A stretch of DNA of 64,000 nt from Rhodococcus ruber (GTDB taxonomy: Bacteria; Actinomycetota; Actinomycetes; Mycobacteriales; Mycobacteriaceae). Shown here piece by piece: positions 25,105 through 34,061 of this stretch; the first letter of the stretch is position 1, and every line of letters starts with the position of its first letter. The stretch is from NCBI RefSeq assembly GCF_027270735.1, contig NZ_JAPWIJ010000009.1, positions 186,001 to 250,000 on the forward strand, in the 5' to 3' direction. A program made the position numbers and the translations under genes. The notes under the pieces are model-generated. The model saw only the letters and a list, made by a program, of their open reading frames with translations. It was not told the origin of the DNA and did no database searches.

Positions 25105-25752
25105 ATGACCGACAGCGTTAGCGGCTCCCGCCCGCGCCGCGTGACTGCTCGCGGTGCCGCGACGAAAGCGCGGATCGTAGAGGCGGCCGACCAGTTGATG
25201 TACGAGCGCGGTGTCGTCTCGACGACTCTGTCCGACGTCCGTGCTGCGAGTGGCACCTCGAAGTCTCAGTTGTACCAGCACTTCGCCGAGAAGAGTGACC
25301 TCGTGTCAGCGGTCATCGAGGTACGCGCCGACGCGGTGCTGTCGCAGCAGCGGCGTCGTCTCAACAGGATCGAGTCGTTTCGCGGACTCGAACTGTGGCG
25401 TGACGAGCTGGTCGAGCGTAATGCCATCCGAAACGGTGCCTTCGGGTGCCCACTCGGCGCGCTGGCCAACGAGATCGCCGATCACGACGGAGACACACGC
25501 AAAGCCATTGCTGCCCACTTCGATGCCTGGCTGCAGCTTTTGATCGACGCAATCGACGAGTTGAAGGCGCGCGACCAGCTGACTGCGCGCGCCGACTCGC
25601 ACGCATTGGCGACCGGTTTGTTGGCCGCACTGCAGGGTGGATATCTACTCGCCAAAACGGCCCGAGACGTCCGCCCTATGCGTGTGGCGCTGGATATGGC
25701 GATTTCTCAGGTTCGGGTGTACTCGACGGAAACAACCCCGGCCGAGCAATAG
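25105..25752 (+). CDS. TetR-family transcriptional regulator
   Basis: 215 residues. The N-terminal HTH spans ATKARIVEAADQLMYERG, TTLSDVRAASGTSKSQLYQH and FAEKSDLVSAVI. The C-terminal helical domain (GAFGCPLGALANEIADHDGD onward) matches the TetR C-terminal type associated with small hydrophobic ligands. A TM-like or transporter partner is not obvious; the DUF998 gene lies 117 nt downstream in the same direction. The target is unknown. Confidence 0.9.
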   Translation: MTDSVSGSRPRRVTARGAATKARIVEAADQLMYERGVVSTTLSDVRAASGTSKSQLYQHFAEKSDLVSAVIEVRADAVLSQQRRRLNRIESFRGLELWRDELVERNAIRNGAFGCPLGALANEIADHDGDTRKAIAAHFDAWLQLLIDAIDELKARDQLTARADSHALATGLLAALQGGYLLAKTARDVRPMRVALDMAISQVRVYSTETTPAEQ

Positions 25753-25869
25753 CGCGGGGGGCCTCTGCGGATCGGCTGCCCTCGGCTCTCGTCCGTACTC
25801 TCGAGTGAGCGGCGTTTCGCAGTCTCACAGATTCAGCGCAGCGGAAGATCGAGGATCGAAGGGATCATT

Positions 25870-26559
25870 GTGATATTGCGACCGGCCATGCTCGGGACCA
25901 TGTCGATACTGCTGGGCGCGCTCATAGTTGTGGTTCTCGATATTCACACCGCGTGGCAGACGCCATCGCATCTGCGTCGCACGATCAGTGAATACGGACT
26001 CGGCGCGCAGCAGTGGGTGTTCTCGATCGGGGTCGTCCTGCTCGCGTTCGGCTCAGCACTCATTCTTGCGTCCGCGCTTCGGTATCGCCTCACTCGGCCC
26101 GCATCGGCCGGGTCGATCTGTTTGACGCTGTGGACAGTAGGGCTCGTGGCCGTCGTCGCTGTGCCGAAACAGGATTGGTCGAACAACGCGTCACTGAGCC
26201 TCGGCGGGTCGATCCACCGGCTCGGTGCCGCTGTGGCGTTTGTCAGCGTTCCTGTTGCGGTCTTTGCGTTTTCTCGGCCCTGGATTCGCGACGGCGTGTG
26301 GGCAGCCCGCGCGCGAATCACTCTGGGCCTGAGCATGCTGTCGGTCGTGACGCTGCTGCCCATCGTGTACGCACTCGCGGTCGGTGCCACCGGCTCGCGA
26401 CCTTGGTATCGGGTGGTCACCCTCGGATACGTGGAGCGTGTGCTCGTCGTCGCCGAAGTGATCGCGTTGATCTCGCTCGCGCTTTGGGTGTGGGCAGCCG
26501 AACGTAGGAGTCTCGCTTCTGTCGAGTCGCAGGAGATCAGGGCCTCGCAGCCCGTCTAG
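25870..26559 (+). CDS. DUF998 six-helix membrane protein
   Basis: 229 residues from GTG 25870. Six hydrophobic segments are seen, with the early IHTAWQTPSHLRRTISEYG typical of DUF998. A conserved histidine in SLGGSIHRLGAAVAF is also present. Function unknown, and no signal peptide is separable from the first helix. It may be regulated by the TetR protein encoded upstream. Confidence 0.75.
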   Translation: MILRPAMLGTMSILLGALIVVVLDIHTAWQTPSHLRRTISEYGLGAQQWVFSIGVVLLAFGSALILASALRYRLTRPASAGSICLTLWTVGLVAVVAVPKQDWSNNASLSLGGSIHRLGAAVAFVSVPVAVFAFSRPWIRDGVWAARARITLGLSMLSVVTLLPIVYALAVGATGSRPWYRVVTLGYVERVLVVAEVIALISLALWVWAAERRSLASVESQEIRASQPV

Positions 26560-26623
26560 GGAACCGATCGGGCTCCTGTCGCGTCTATCTGTTCAGTGAC
26601 GTCGGTGGCGAGAGGGCGAACGT

Positions 26624-27196
26624 ATGCGGTCAACGGGTAGGCATCTGCTTGCGGCAGCCTGCGCTTCGGCGCTGTTGCTGACGGGGTGCGCCGCCTCGAC
26701 GCAAGGGAGCGCTGTCGCGAGCGGGGACTCGTCGACTGAACCGACGACGGTGGCTTCGGGACCGAAAGAGCCATTCGATCCGTGCACTATCCCCAAACCT
26801 GCGGTGACAGCAAGTGGGCTGGACGTGAGCACGGAGAGGCCGGATTTCGCGGGCATTACGACGTACCCCGGTTGGAAGAACTGTGCGTGGGATGGGCCGA
26901 CCGAAACGCCGTGGTACTTCTTCATCGCCCAGTCATCGATCAACTCGCTCGGCCAATTCTTGCGCAGTCCGCAGAATGTAAATCAGGTTCCAGTCCACAT
27001 AGGCCCCCGCGCTGCGGTTCAGTACAACCTCTCCGAGGACGGTGATCCGCCGGAGGGGTGCAGGATTGCGCTCGAAGCAGGCGGCAACCTCTTGATCTTC
27101 ATCCTTCACAAAATTGGGTCGAAAGACTTGTTGGGTGACCCCTGCGCCGAAGTCAACAAGCATGCCGAGGACCTTCAGTCCTACTTGCCGAAGTGA
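26624..27196 (+). CDS. DUF3558 lipoprotein
   Basis: 190 residues. The signal peptide ends LLTGC with Cys22 for lipidation. A Ser/Thr/Gly linker follows, then the DUF3558 core (DPCTIPKPAV, NCAWDGP, QVPVHIGPRAA, DPCAEVNKHAEDLQSYLP). Four cysteines in the mature part could form two disulfides. The family is restricted to mycolic-acid actinobacteria and is cell-envelope anchored; its role is unknown. It is followed 14 nt later by a helical protein gene. Confidence 0.85.
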   Translation: MRSTGRHLLAAACASALLLTGCAASTQGSAVASGDSSTEPTTVASGPKEPFDPCTIPKPAVTASGLDVSTERPDFAGITTYPGWKNCAWDGPTETPWYFFIAQSSINSLGQFLRSPQNVNQVPVHIGPRAAVQYNLSEDGDPPEGCRIALEAGGNLLIFILHKIGSKDLLGDPCAEVNKHAEDLQSYLPK

Positions 27197-27209
27197 AGGG
27201 CACGCCCCA

Positions 27210-27605
27210 GTGACCGACAAGACGCTAGGTCTGGCCGACAACCTTACCTATTGGCGATCGTTGCGCGATCAGGCCGATGTCGGCGAACTCCACATCGAGG
27301 CTGATGTTGCGGTGGCCTGCGACAAGGCGTGTTCTGACTACCTTGAAAAACTGGACAAAATGTTCGAGATGACCGTCGGCCTGTCGTCGCCCGAATCGTT
27401 CGGCGACTTGCCGTCAGCCCAGATGCTCGGTGCCAAATTCCATCGGCTTGCAGTCGGCGAACAAGGCTCCGCTCGCTTCGCGATCAAGCAGCAGATCGAG
27501 ATCATCAAGACGATGCGGGAGTTTTTTCAACAGTACTTCACGAGTGTCGAGGCTACGGATGCCGATACTGCGGCAACAGTCGAAGCGCTGTCGCCACCGC
27601 GATAG
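27210..27605 (+). CDS. small helical protein, possible type VII-like (EspC/WXG-type) partner
   Basis: 131 residues from GTG 27210, with GAAGGG about 9 nt upstream. It is predicted to be almost entirely alpha-helical, with a break at LSSPESFGDLPSAQ and a last long helix GSARFAIKQQIEIIKTMREF. It has no signal peptide or membrane segment. Size and helical-hairpin character resemble WXG100/EspC-like proteins often paired with DUF3558 lipoproteins in Nocardiaceae. There is no clear WxG or YxxxD export motif, so the assignment is tentative. Confidence 0.55.
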   Translation: MTDKTLGLADNLTYWRSLRDQADVGELHIEADVAVACDKACSDYLEKLDKMFEMTVGLSSPESFGDLPSAQMLGAKFHRLAVGEQGSARFAIKQQIEIIKTMREFFQQYFTSVEATDADTAATVEALSPPR

Positions 27606-27612
27606 ACGAAAA

Positions 27613-27645
27613 ATCCCGACGACCCAGTTGCTCGGTCGTCGGGAT
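27613..27645. terminator. bidirectional terminator hairpin between convergent genes
   Basis: ATCCCGACGACC (27613-27624) pairs perfectly with GGTCGTCGGGAT (27634-27645), loop 9 nt. On the minus strand it is followed by a run of T residues, making a proper intrinsic terminator for the symporter gene. It also closes the DUF3558 operon on the plus strand. Confidence 0.85.
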
Positions 27646-27665
27646 CGATCGTTCGAAACGTGCTG

Positions 27666-29036
27666 CTAGCGGGCCAGTTCCACTTCGTTTTCCTCGTCGA
27701 CGAAGGGATCGCCGTTTCGCGGAGCGTTGTAGCGCTCCAGGTCGAGGATTCCCTCGCGCTTGGCCACGATGGTCGGCACCAGCGCTTGGCCGGTCACGTT
27801 GACCGCGGTGCGGCCCATGTCGACGATCGGCTCCACCGCGAGCAGCAGACCGACACCGGCGAGAGGCAACCCGAGTGTCGACAGCGTGAGGGTGAGCATC
27901 ACCGTCGCGCCTGTCGTGCCTGCTGTTGCCGCCGAACCGATGACGGATACCACGATGATCAGCAGGTAGTCGGTGATGGTGAGGTCGATGCCGTAGAACT
28001 GCGCGACGAACAGAGCTGCGATTGCGGGATAGATTGCCGCGCAACCATCCATTTTGGTCGTCGCCCCGAGCGGCACCGCGAACGATGCGTACTCACGCGG
28101 CACGCCGAGGTTGCGTTCGGTCACACGCTCGGTGAGCGGCAGGGTTCCGATCGACGAGCGTGACACGAAGCCGAGCTGCGTCGCCGGCCACACTCCCGAG
28201 TAGAAGTTGCGCACCGAAAGGCCATGGGCGCGAACGATCAACGGGTACACCACAAAGAAGACCACAGCCAGGCCGATGTAGATCGACACGGTGAACACGC
28301 CCAGCGAACCGATCGCGTCCCAGCCATAGGTGGCCACGGCGTTACCGATCAGAGCAGCAGTGCCGATCGGTGCCAGACGGATGATCCACCACAGCACCTT
28401 CTGCACGATGGCCAGCAACGAGGCGTTGAACGCGAGGAAGGGCTCCGCCTTCTTGCCGACTTTCAGCGCAGCAATTCCGATGGCTGCGGCAATGACCAGC
28501 AGCTGCAGGATGTTGAAGCTCAGCGATGTGGTCGCAGCACCGTCGGTGACCGTGGTCTTCGCACCGAGGGCGAGGAAGTTGTTCGGTACCAATCCTGTGA
28601 GGAACGACCACCACGACCCGACACTCGACGGATCTCCCGCCGAGTCGGCTCCCGCGCTGGTTCGCGAGCCGGGCTGGGCGACCAAGCCGATCACGATCCC
28701 GATGATGACGGCGATGAACGCCGTGATGGCGAACCACCACAGCGTCTGAATCGCCAGACGGGCAGCATTCGTGACCTCGCGCAGATTGGCGATCGAACTG
28801 ACGATTGCGGTGAACACCAGCGGGATCACCGCGACGGTGAGGAGCTTGACGTAGCTCGAACCGATGGTCGACAGCGTGCCGACCAACCAGTTCTCGTTGC
28901 CGTCGGCCGCGTCGGGCATCGATCGGGCGATCAACCCGAACACGACACCCAGGATGAGACCGGCGACGATTTGTGGACCGAACGCGGTTGCCCAGGTAGG
29001 GACACGGCGCGTACGGGTAGCGCTGGGCGCAGACAT
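27666..29036 (-). CDS. dicarboxylate/amino acid:cation symporter (DAACS, SLC1-like)
   Basis: 456 residues. The family core is clear: eight main helices, the first re-entrant hairpin with the serine-rich SRSSIGTLPLT, GATTKMDGCAAIYPA in helix 7 and the second hairpin GSAATAGTTGATVML, then PIVDMGRTAVNVTGQ in helix 8. It moves C4-dicarboxylates or glutamate/aspartate with Na+ or H+. It is monocistronic, bounded by the hairpin at 27613 and by a 317-bp gene-free region (29037-29353). In that region I see only its AAAGG ribosome site and no clear operator or RNA. Confidence 0.92.
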   Translation of the reverse strand: MSAPSATRTRRVPTWATAFGPQIVAGLILGVVFGLIARSMPDAADGNENWLVGTLSTIGSSYVKLLTVAVIPLVFTAIVSSIANLREVTNAARLAIQTLWWFAITAFIAVIIGIVIGLVAQPGSRTSAGADSAGDPSSVGSWWSFLTGLVPNNFLALGAKTTVTDGAATTSLSFNILQLLVIAAAIGIAALKVGKKAEPFLAFNASLLAIVQKVLWWIIRLAPIGTAALIGNAVATYGWDAIGSLGVFTVSIYIGLAVVFFVVYPLIVRAHGLSVRNFYSGVWPATQLGFVSRSSIGTLPLTERVTERNLGVPREYASFAVPLGATTKMDGCAAIYPAIAALFVAQFYGIDLTITDYLLIIVVSVIGSAATAGTTGATVMLTLTLSTLGLPLAGVGLLLAVEPIVDMGRTAVNVTGQALVPTIVAKREGILDLERYNAPRNGDPFVDEENEVELAR

Positions 29037-29353
29037 GGTTATGCCTTTCGAAAACGAAGAGGTGCCGACATCAGGTGTGCGACAGAATGCTCATCGGGCC
29101 GACATGCCCGACGGAAAGGTTGAGGTCTGGAGGACCGTCAACAGGTAGCGCTGGCCTGCAGACGCAAGTCGACGTAGCGTCGAGAGGTCAGCAGCGGATT
29201 CACTGATAAGACGGTACTCGTCGTACATCCGGGGCGGCGGGGCAGGGTTCTTCTGAGGGTTCACTGTGGAATCGATGTGGGTGCGCCGCGGTGCCGATGA
29301 TGCGCCGTTTTCATCGGCTACGTTGAGTTCTCCGCCGCCGACGAAACGAGATC

Positions 29354-30031
29354 ATGAGTACGAAAGCAAAACCCCGAGGACTGGTCCGGCGACTCCTGCA
29401 AACGGCGTCTGCCCTCGTTGCAGCACTGGTAGCGGTCGTTCTGGCGTCGGCCGGTTGGGTTGCCTATGCGACGGCGGGCAAGGTCCACGACGTGGACGAT
29501 GCACCGGATGCGCCCGTGGCGATCGTTCTCGGCGCGCAGGTGCGCGACGGCAAACCGATGCGGTTTCTCGCCGGGCGACTCGACACCGCCATCCAGTTGA
29601 TGGCGGCGGGAAAGATCAAGGCGATTCTGGTCTCGGGCGACGCAGACGGTAACTCCGGCAACGAGATTCAGGCCATGACCGACTACCTGATCGAGCACGG
29701 CATCGACCCCGCCGTGATCATCGGCGACGATCACGGCATCGATACATACGACACGTGCGCTCGGGCAAAGGAGACCTTCGGCGTCGAACGTGGCCTGATC
29801 ATCAGCCAGCCCCTCCACGTCTCGCGCGCCGTGGCGCTGTGCGAGGACATGGACCTGGAGGTCGACGGCGTGACCGCCGATTGCATCGACTGCAATACGC
29901 TGGCTGTGGTGCGGAACTACGCGCGAGAGTTGTTGGCTCGCCCCAAAGCAGTTCTCGATCTGTGGTCCGGACGTGATCCCGTCGTCGTGTCCCCGCCCGT
30001 CGATTCGCTCGCGACCATCACCGGCACATGA
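29354..30031 (+). CDS. DUF218/SanA-YdcF-like membrane-anchored protein
   Basis: 225 residues. One N-terminal transmembrane helix (about 12-38) is followed by an external DUF218 domain: APVAIVLGAQVRDGKP, LVSGDADGNSGNEIQAMTDY and DTYDTCARAKETFGVERG. SanA/ElyC relatives affect cell-envelope barrier function and vancomycin tolerance in other bacteria. The last codons overlap the next start (ATGA). Two cysteines near 183-188 (DCIDCN) could form a disulfide outside the cell. Confidence 0.85.
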   Translation: MSTKAKPRGLVRRLLQTASALVAALVAVVLASAGWVAYATAGKVHDVDDAPDAPVAIVLGAQVRDGKPMRFLAGRLDTAIQLMAAGKIKAILVSGDADGNSGNEIQAMTDYLIEHGIDPAVIIGDDHGIDTYDTCARAKETFGVERGLIISQPLHVSRAVALCEDMDLEVDGVTADCIDCNTLAVVRNYARELLARPKAVLDLWSGRDPVVVSPPVDSLATITGT

Positions 30032-30729
30032 GCGTGCCCGACGGCGATGTCGCCGTCCCGGCCGTGGTGAGAGAGTTGGCAGGGTACGACGGAATCGAAC
30101 CCGTGTGGTCGAATGTGTTGGGCGGTATGACATTCCGCCTCGGCGAGGCACGGTACATCAAGTGGACACCGGCCGAGAGCTCGGTGGACCTGGAAAACGA
30201 GCGGCGCCGTCTGGCGTGGGTGATTCGATACAGCCCGGTTCCGAAGGTCATCGACACCGGTTCGGACGCCACGGGCTCCTGGATGGTGACAGAGGCTCTG
30301 CCGTGGGAGAGCGCCGTGGCCGATCGCTGGATGGGGGACCCGGCCACCGCGGTCCGTGCGGCGGCGACCGGCCTTCGCGCCTTCCACGATGCGCTTCCCG
30401 TCGAGCAGTGCCCGTTCGATTGGTCGGTGGTCTCTCGTATCGGCGATCGCGAGTTACCGGTGCAATCGCCGTCGGTCGATCGACTCGTGGTGTGCCACGG
30501 CGACGCCTGCATGCCGAACACCCTGATCGCCGACGACGGATCCTGGGCAGCACACGTCGACATGGGCAGCATGGGCGTCGCCGATCGTTGGGCAGACCTG
30601 GCACCGGCAATCTGGAGCACCGAGTACAACTACGGCCGGAGTTACTGTGATGCATTCTTGGACGCGTACGGCGTCGACCTCGACCGTGAACGACTCGATT
30701 ACTACCTGTGGTTGTGGGAGTCGACCTGA
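30028..30729 (+). CDS. APH(3')-fold phosphotransferase
   Basis: 233 residues, coupled to the DUF218 gene. Kinase motifs are intact: Lys45 in ARYIKW, catalytic HGDACMPN at 157-164 with Asp159, and the metal-binding DMG at 178-180 followed by GVADRWADLA. This is the aminoglycoside 3'-phosphotransferase pattern, slightly short of the usual 260 residues. It could inactivate an aminoglycoside or phosphorylate an endogenous metabolite. Chromosomal actinobacterial homologues often have no resistance role. Confidence 0.8.
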   Translation: MSVPDGDVAVPAVVRELAGYDGIEPVWSNVLGGMTFRLGEARYIKWTPAESSVDLENERRRLAWVIRYSPVPKVIDTGSDATGSWMVTEALPWESAVADRWMGDPATAVRAAATGLRAFHDALPVEQCPFDWSVVSRIGDRELPVQSPSVDRLVVCHGDACMPNTLIADDGSWAAHVDMGSMGVADRWADLAPAIWSTEYNYGRSYCDAFLDAYGVDLDRERLDYYLWLWEST

Positions 30730-30818
30730 GCAGCAAATCGGACGGTGCTGCGCGCGGCTAGAGTGAGCGAGCCCGGTTCGACGACTCAGCGGACCCGTGT
30801 TTCAGGAGAAGTGAACGC

Positions 30819-32414
30819 TTGAGCTGGATCCGCTTGAACGACGTTGCCAAGGGATACGACCAGAAGGTGATGCTGCGCGAGGTGTTCTTTCGTCTCGCCG
30901 ACGGTGATCGCATCGGACTGATCGGCCGCAACGGAACGGGCAAGACCACCCTGCTGCAGCTTCTTCTCGGGCGTGAGACACCCGATTCCGGAACCGTCGA
31001 CGTCACCGAGGGCGCACGAATCGGTTACTTCTCGCAGTTCTCCGAGCTGGATGGCGATCGCAGCATTCAAGCGGAGCTCGAATCGCTGTTCGGCGCCGTC
31101 CACGACATCGAGACCGAATTGGCCGAGGTCGAGGCCGCATTGGGCGGCGATCTCGACGAGAAGCAGATGTACAAGCTCGTCGACCGCCAAGCCGAACTGC
31201 TCGACGCCATGGAGAACAGCGGCGGTTGGACCTACCACCAGCAGATCGACACGGTGCTGTCGATGCTCGGATTCAACGCCGAACGACGTGAGCTCCCCGT
31301 CGATCGACTGTCCGGTGGTTGGCGCAACCGCGCAGCGTTGGCCAAGATCCTGATCGAGGCCCCGGACGTCTTGCTCCTCGACGAACCGACGAACTTCCTC
31401 GATGTTGCCGGAATCGCGTGGCTCGAACGTTGGCTACGAGATTTCCGCGGTGCGCTTCTCGTTGTCTCGCACGACCGCGCGTTCCTCGAGCAGGTGGTGA
31501 CCAGCATCGTCGAGATCGAGAACCACCACCTGCAGACGTACGATGGTAGCTACTCGGAATACGTTCAGCAGAAGCAGTTTCGACTCAAGAACCTCGAACG
31601 CGAGTTCAGCAACGAACAACAGCTACTGGCCTACGAGCAAGAAGCGATCAGTGATCGCAAGGAAGCAGTGAAGAACCCCAGCGGGGTGCTCAAACGTCGA
31701 TTGGCGAACATCAAGAAGAGCAAGAGTCCACGACCGGTCGACACGGTGGTCACCGCGATCTACGGCGGTCTGCATGTGCACGACAACCTGGCGGAGATCA
31801 ACGGGCTCGCCAAAAGCTATGGCGAGCAACGACTCTTCGAGAACATCTCCTTCACCGTGCACCGTGGTGACCGCATCGCCATCACTGGACCCAATGGATG
31901 TGGAAAGACGACTCTCGTCGACATTCTCGTCGGTGCCGAGCAACCGGACAGCGGCAAGATCAAATGGAAGACCAAAGCGCCGTCGTTCATCTACTACAAC
32001 CAGGTGCTGGCCGATCTCGATCTCGACGACACGGTGTCGCATTCGGTGAACGCGATGCCGGGCAGTCTCGCTCTGACGGCGACGAAGAAGGAAGTCCACC
32101 GCTTTCTCACGTTGTTGCAGTTCTCCGAGATGGATCTCAAGTCGAAGATCGGCGTGCTGTCCGGAGGGCAAAAGGCACGAGTTGCATTGGCGCAGTGCCT
32201 TTTGTTCGGCGCAGGCGTCATCGTGCTCGACGAGCCCACCAACCACCTCGACTTGCAGAGCACCCAGGTGCTCGAACGCGCGCTGATGGCCTTTCCCGGC
32301 GCGGTGATCCTGGTGAGCCACGACCGGTTCTTCGTCGAAAAAGTCGCGTTCAGGCAGTTGTCGTTCGACGGTAAGGGCGGCGTCACCGAGATCGCCGGTG
32401 TCCAGATGGCATGA
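30819..32414 (+). CDS. ABC-F family ATPase (ribosome-associated)
   Basis: 531 residues from TTG 30819, with AGGAG about 10 nt upstream; no ATG fits. Two nucleotide-binding domains are seen: Walker A GRNGTGKTT near 37 and GPNGCGKTT near 353, signatures LSGGWRNR and LSGGQKAR, and Walker B LLLDEPTNFLD and IVLDEPTNHLD. A charged inter-domain linker (about 240-310) is the P-site tRNA-interaction motif of ABC-F proteins. There are no membrane segments. It acts on translating ribosomes, either as a housekeeping factor or in antibiotic protection. The gene ends 10 nt from a convergent gene. Confidence 0.9.
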   Translation: MSWIRLNDVAKGYDQKVMLREVFFRLADGDRIGLIGRNGTGKTTLLQLLLGRETPDSGTVDVTEGARIGYFSQFSELDGDRSIQAELESLFGAVHDIETELAEVEAALGGDLDEKQMYKLVDRQAELLDAMENSGGWTYHQQIDTVLSMLGFNAERRELPVDRLSGGWRNRAALAKILIEAPDVLLLDEPTNFLDVAGIAWLERWLRDFRGALLVVSHDRAFLEQVVTSIVEIENHHLQTYDGSYSEYVQQKQFRLKNLEREFSNEQQLLAYEQEAISDRKEAVKNPSGVLKRRLANIKKSKSPRPVDTVVTAIYGGLHVHDNLAEINGLAKSYGEQRLFENISFTVHRGDRIAITGPNGCGKTTLVDILVGAEQPDSGKIKWKTKAPSFIYYNQVLADLDLDDTVSHSVNAMPGSLALTATKKEVHRFLTLLQFSEMDLKSKIGVLSGGQKARVALAQCLLFGAGVIVLDEPTNHLDLQSTQVLERALMAFPGAVILVSHDRFFVEKVAFRQLSFDGKGGVTEIAGVQMA

Positions 32415-32424
32415 CCAGAGTGGG

Positions 32425-34041
32425 CTAGCCGTTGATCTTGGACGCGGACGTACCCCACTCGGCGTCGCGCAGCTCCTTCTTCCTGATCTTGCCGGTCGAT
32501 GTCTTCGGCAGCTCGACGATGAATTCGACGTTGCGAGGGGCTTTGTACGACGCGATGGCCGATTTCACGTGCGCTACGAGCTCGGCTTCCGAGGCGTCCG
32601 CGCCGGGCACCAGCACCACGAACGCCTTCGGTCGCTCTCCCCACTTGTCGTCGGGCACCCCGATGACCGCAACATCGGCGACGGCAGGATGGCTCGCCAG
32701 CGCCTGCTCCACCTCGATGGTCGAGATGTTCTCGCCGCCGGAAATGACGACGTCCTTGGCGCGATCGAGTAGCTGAACGTAGCCGTCGGGATGCATCACC
32801 CCGAGGTCACCGGAATGGAACCAGCCGCCCGCGAAAGCCTGTGTCGTTCCGGCGGTGTCGTTGTAATACCCCTTCATGACGTTGTTGCCGCGCATGACGA
32901 TCTCGCCCATCTCGCCGCCGTCGGGTTCGACGTCGATCAACACTCCACCGGGACCGGGCTTGTCGCGTACCACGCGCAGACGGTCTGCAGTGAGCATGCC
33001 GACTCCCTGTCTGGCCAAACGACGAGCCTGTTCGTCGGCGTCCAGTTCGAGCCACTCCTGCTTTGCCTCGCACACCGAATAGGGACCGTAGGTTTCGGTG
33101 AGGCCGTAGACGTGTACGAGCGTTGCTCCCAATGCTCGAATCTTGGCGATGATCGTGGGGCTCGGAGGAGCTCCCGCTGTGACGATGGTCAGCGGTCGAT
33201 CGAGCGAATGTGCCTCTGCAGCAGTGGCGAGAGTAGTCAACACGGTCGGCGCGCCGGCAAGGTGATCGACGCCGTTGTCTATTGCCGACCAGATGGCGTC
33301 GCCGCGCACTCCGCGAAGGCATACGTGTGTGCCGGATGCGGCCGTGACCGCCCACGTGGTGCACCACCCGTTGCAGTGAAACATCGGCAGTGTCCATAAA
33401 TAGCGGGTGTCGACGCCGAATCCCTGATGGTGCAGTTCTCCCAGGGAATTGAGGTAGGCACCGCGGTGGGTGTACATCACGCCCTTGGGTCGACCGGTGG
33501 TGCCCGAGGTGTAGTTGATCGTGATGGTCGACGTCTCGTCGTCGACCTCCCACTCCATCGGTTCGTCCGTGCCCCGTTCGAGGAATGCGTCGTATCGAGT
33601 GGTGTGCGGCAGCTTCTCGTACGCGCCGTCCACCGAGGGAGTCTCTACGATCTCGGTGACCGAATCTGCGATGGGATCTGTTCCGAGGCCGGACAGTAAT
33701 GCCGAATCACCCACCAACAGAACGGAACCGGAGTGATCGCAGATGTAGCGAACTTCGTCCGGTGAGAGCCTGGTGTTGATCGCGACCAGAACGGCACCGG
33801 CCAGCGGCACCGCGTAGTGCGCGAACAGCAGCTCCGCCGAGTTCGACGCCATGTAGGCCACCCGATCGCCGTGGCCGACCCCCGACGCGCGCAGTGCATG
33901 CGCGAGCCGGGTGACAGCGGCGGCGAATTGTTCGTAGGTGATGGATCGCGGACCATCCTCCACGGCGGTCTTGTGGGGATGAACCTCCGCAGCGCGTTCG
34001 AGGAAGCGAAGTGGCGTCAGTGGAGTATCCAGACCGGTCAT
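32425..34041 (-). CDS. fatty acyl-CoA synthetase (AMP-binding)
   Basis: 538 residues from ATG 34041; the frame is open further up to 34527 but that part is not family-like and overlaps the DUF2786 gene. The P-loop YTSGTTGRPKGVMYTH, motif VYGLTETYGP, GWFHSGDLGVMHPDGY and the C-terminal KTSTGKIRKKELR with the catalytic lysine are all present. It activates a carboxylic acid as an acyl adenylate and transfers it to CoA. Medium- or long-chain fatty acids are likely. It lies 20 nt after the DUF2786 stop on the same strand. Confidence 0.92.
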   Translation of the reverse strand: MTGLDTPLTPLRFLERAAEVHPHKTAVEDGPRSITYEQFAAAVTRLAHALRASGVGHGDRVAYMASNSAELLFAHYAVPLAGAVLVAINTRLSPDEVRYICDHSGSVLLVGDSALLSGLGTDPIADSVTEIVETPSVDGAYEKLPHTTRYDAFLERGTDEPMEWEVDDETSTITINYTSGTTGRPKGVMYTHRGAYLNSLGELHHQGFGVDTRYLWTLPMFHCNGWCTTWAVTAASGTHVCLRGVRGDAIWSAIDNGVDHLAGAPTVLTTLATAAEAHSLDRPLTIVTAGAPPSPTIIAKIRALGATLVHVYGLTETYGPYSVCEAKQEWLELDADEQARRLARQGVGMLTADRLRVVRDKPGPGGVLIDVEPDGGEMGEIVMRGNNVMKGYYNDTAGTTQAFAGGWFHSGDLGVMHPDGYVQLLDRAKDVVISGGENISTIEVEQALASHPAVADVAVIGVPDDKWGERPKAFVVLVPGADASEAELVAHVKSAIASYKAPRNVEFIVELPKTSTGKIRKKELRDAEWGTSASKING

Positions 34042-34061
34042 GTCAGCCAATGTAGCGCGCA

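Noticed and set aside
30028..30729. Acquired aminoglycoside-resistance gene
   Set aside because: The fold is right but the gene is coupled to a housekeeping-type DUF218 gene and shows no sign of mobility.
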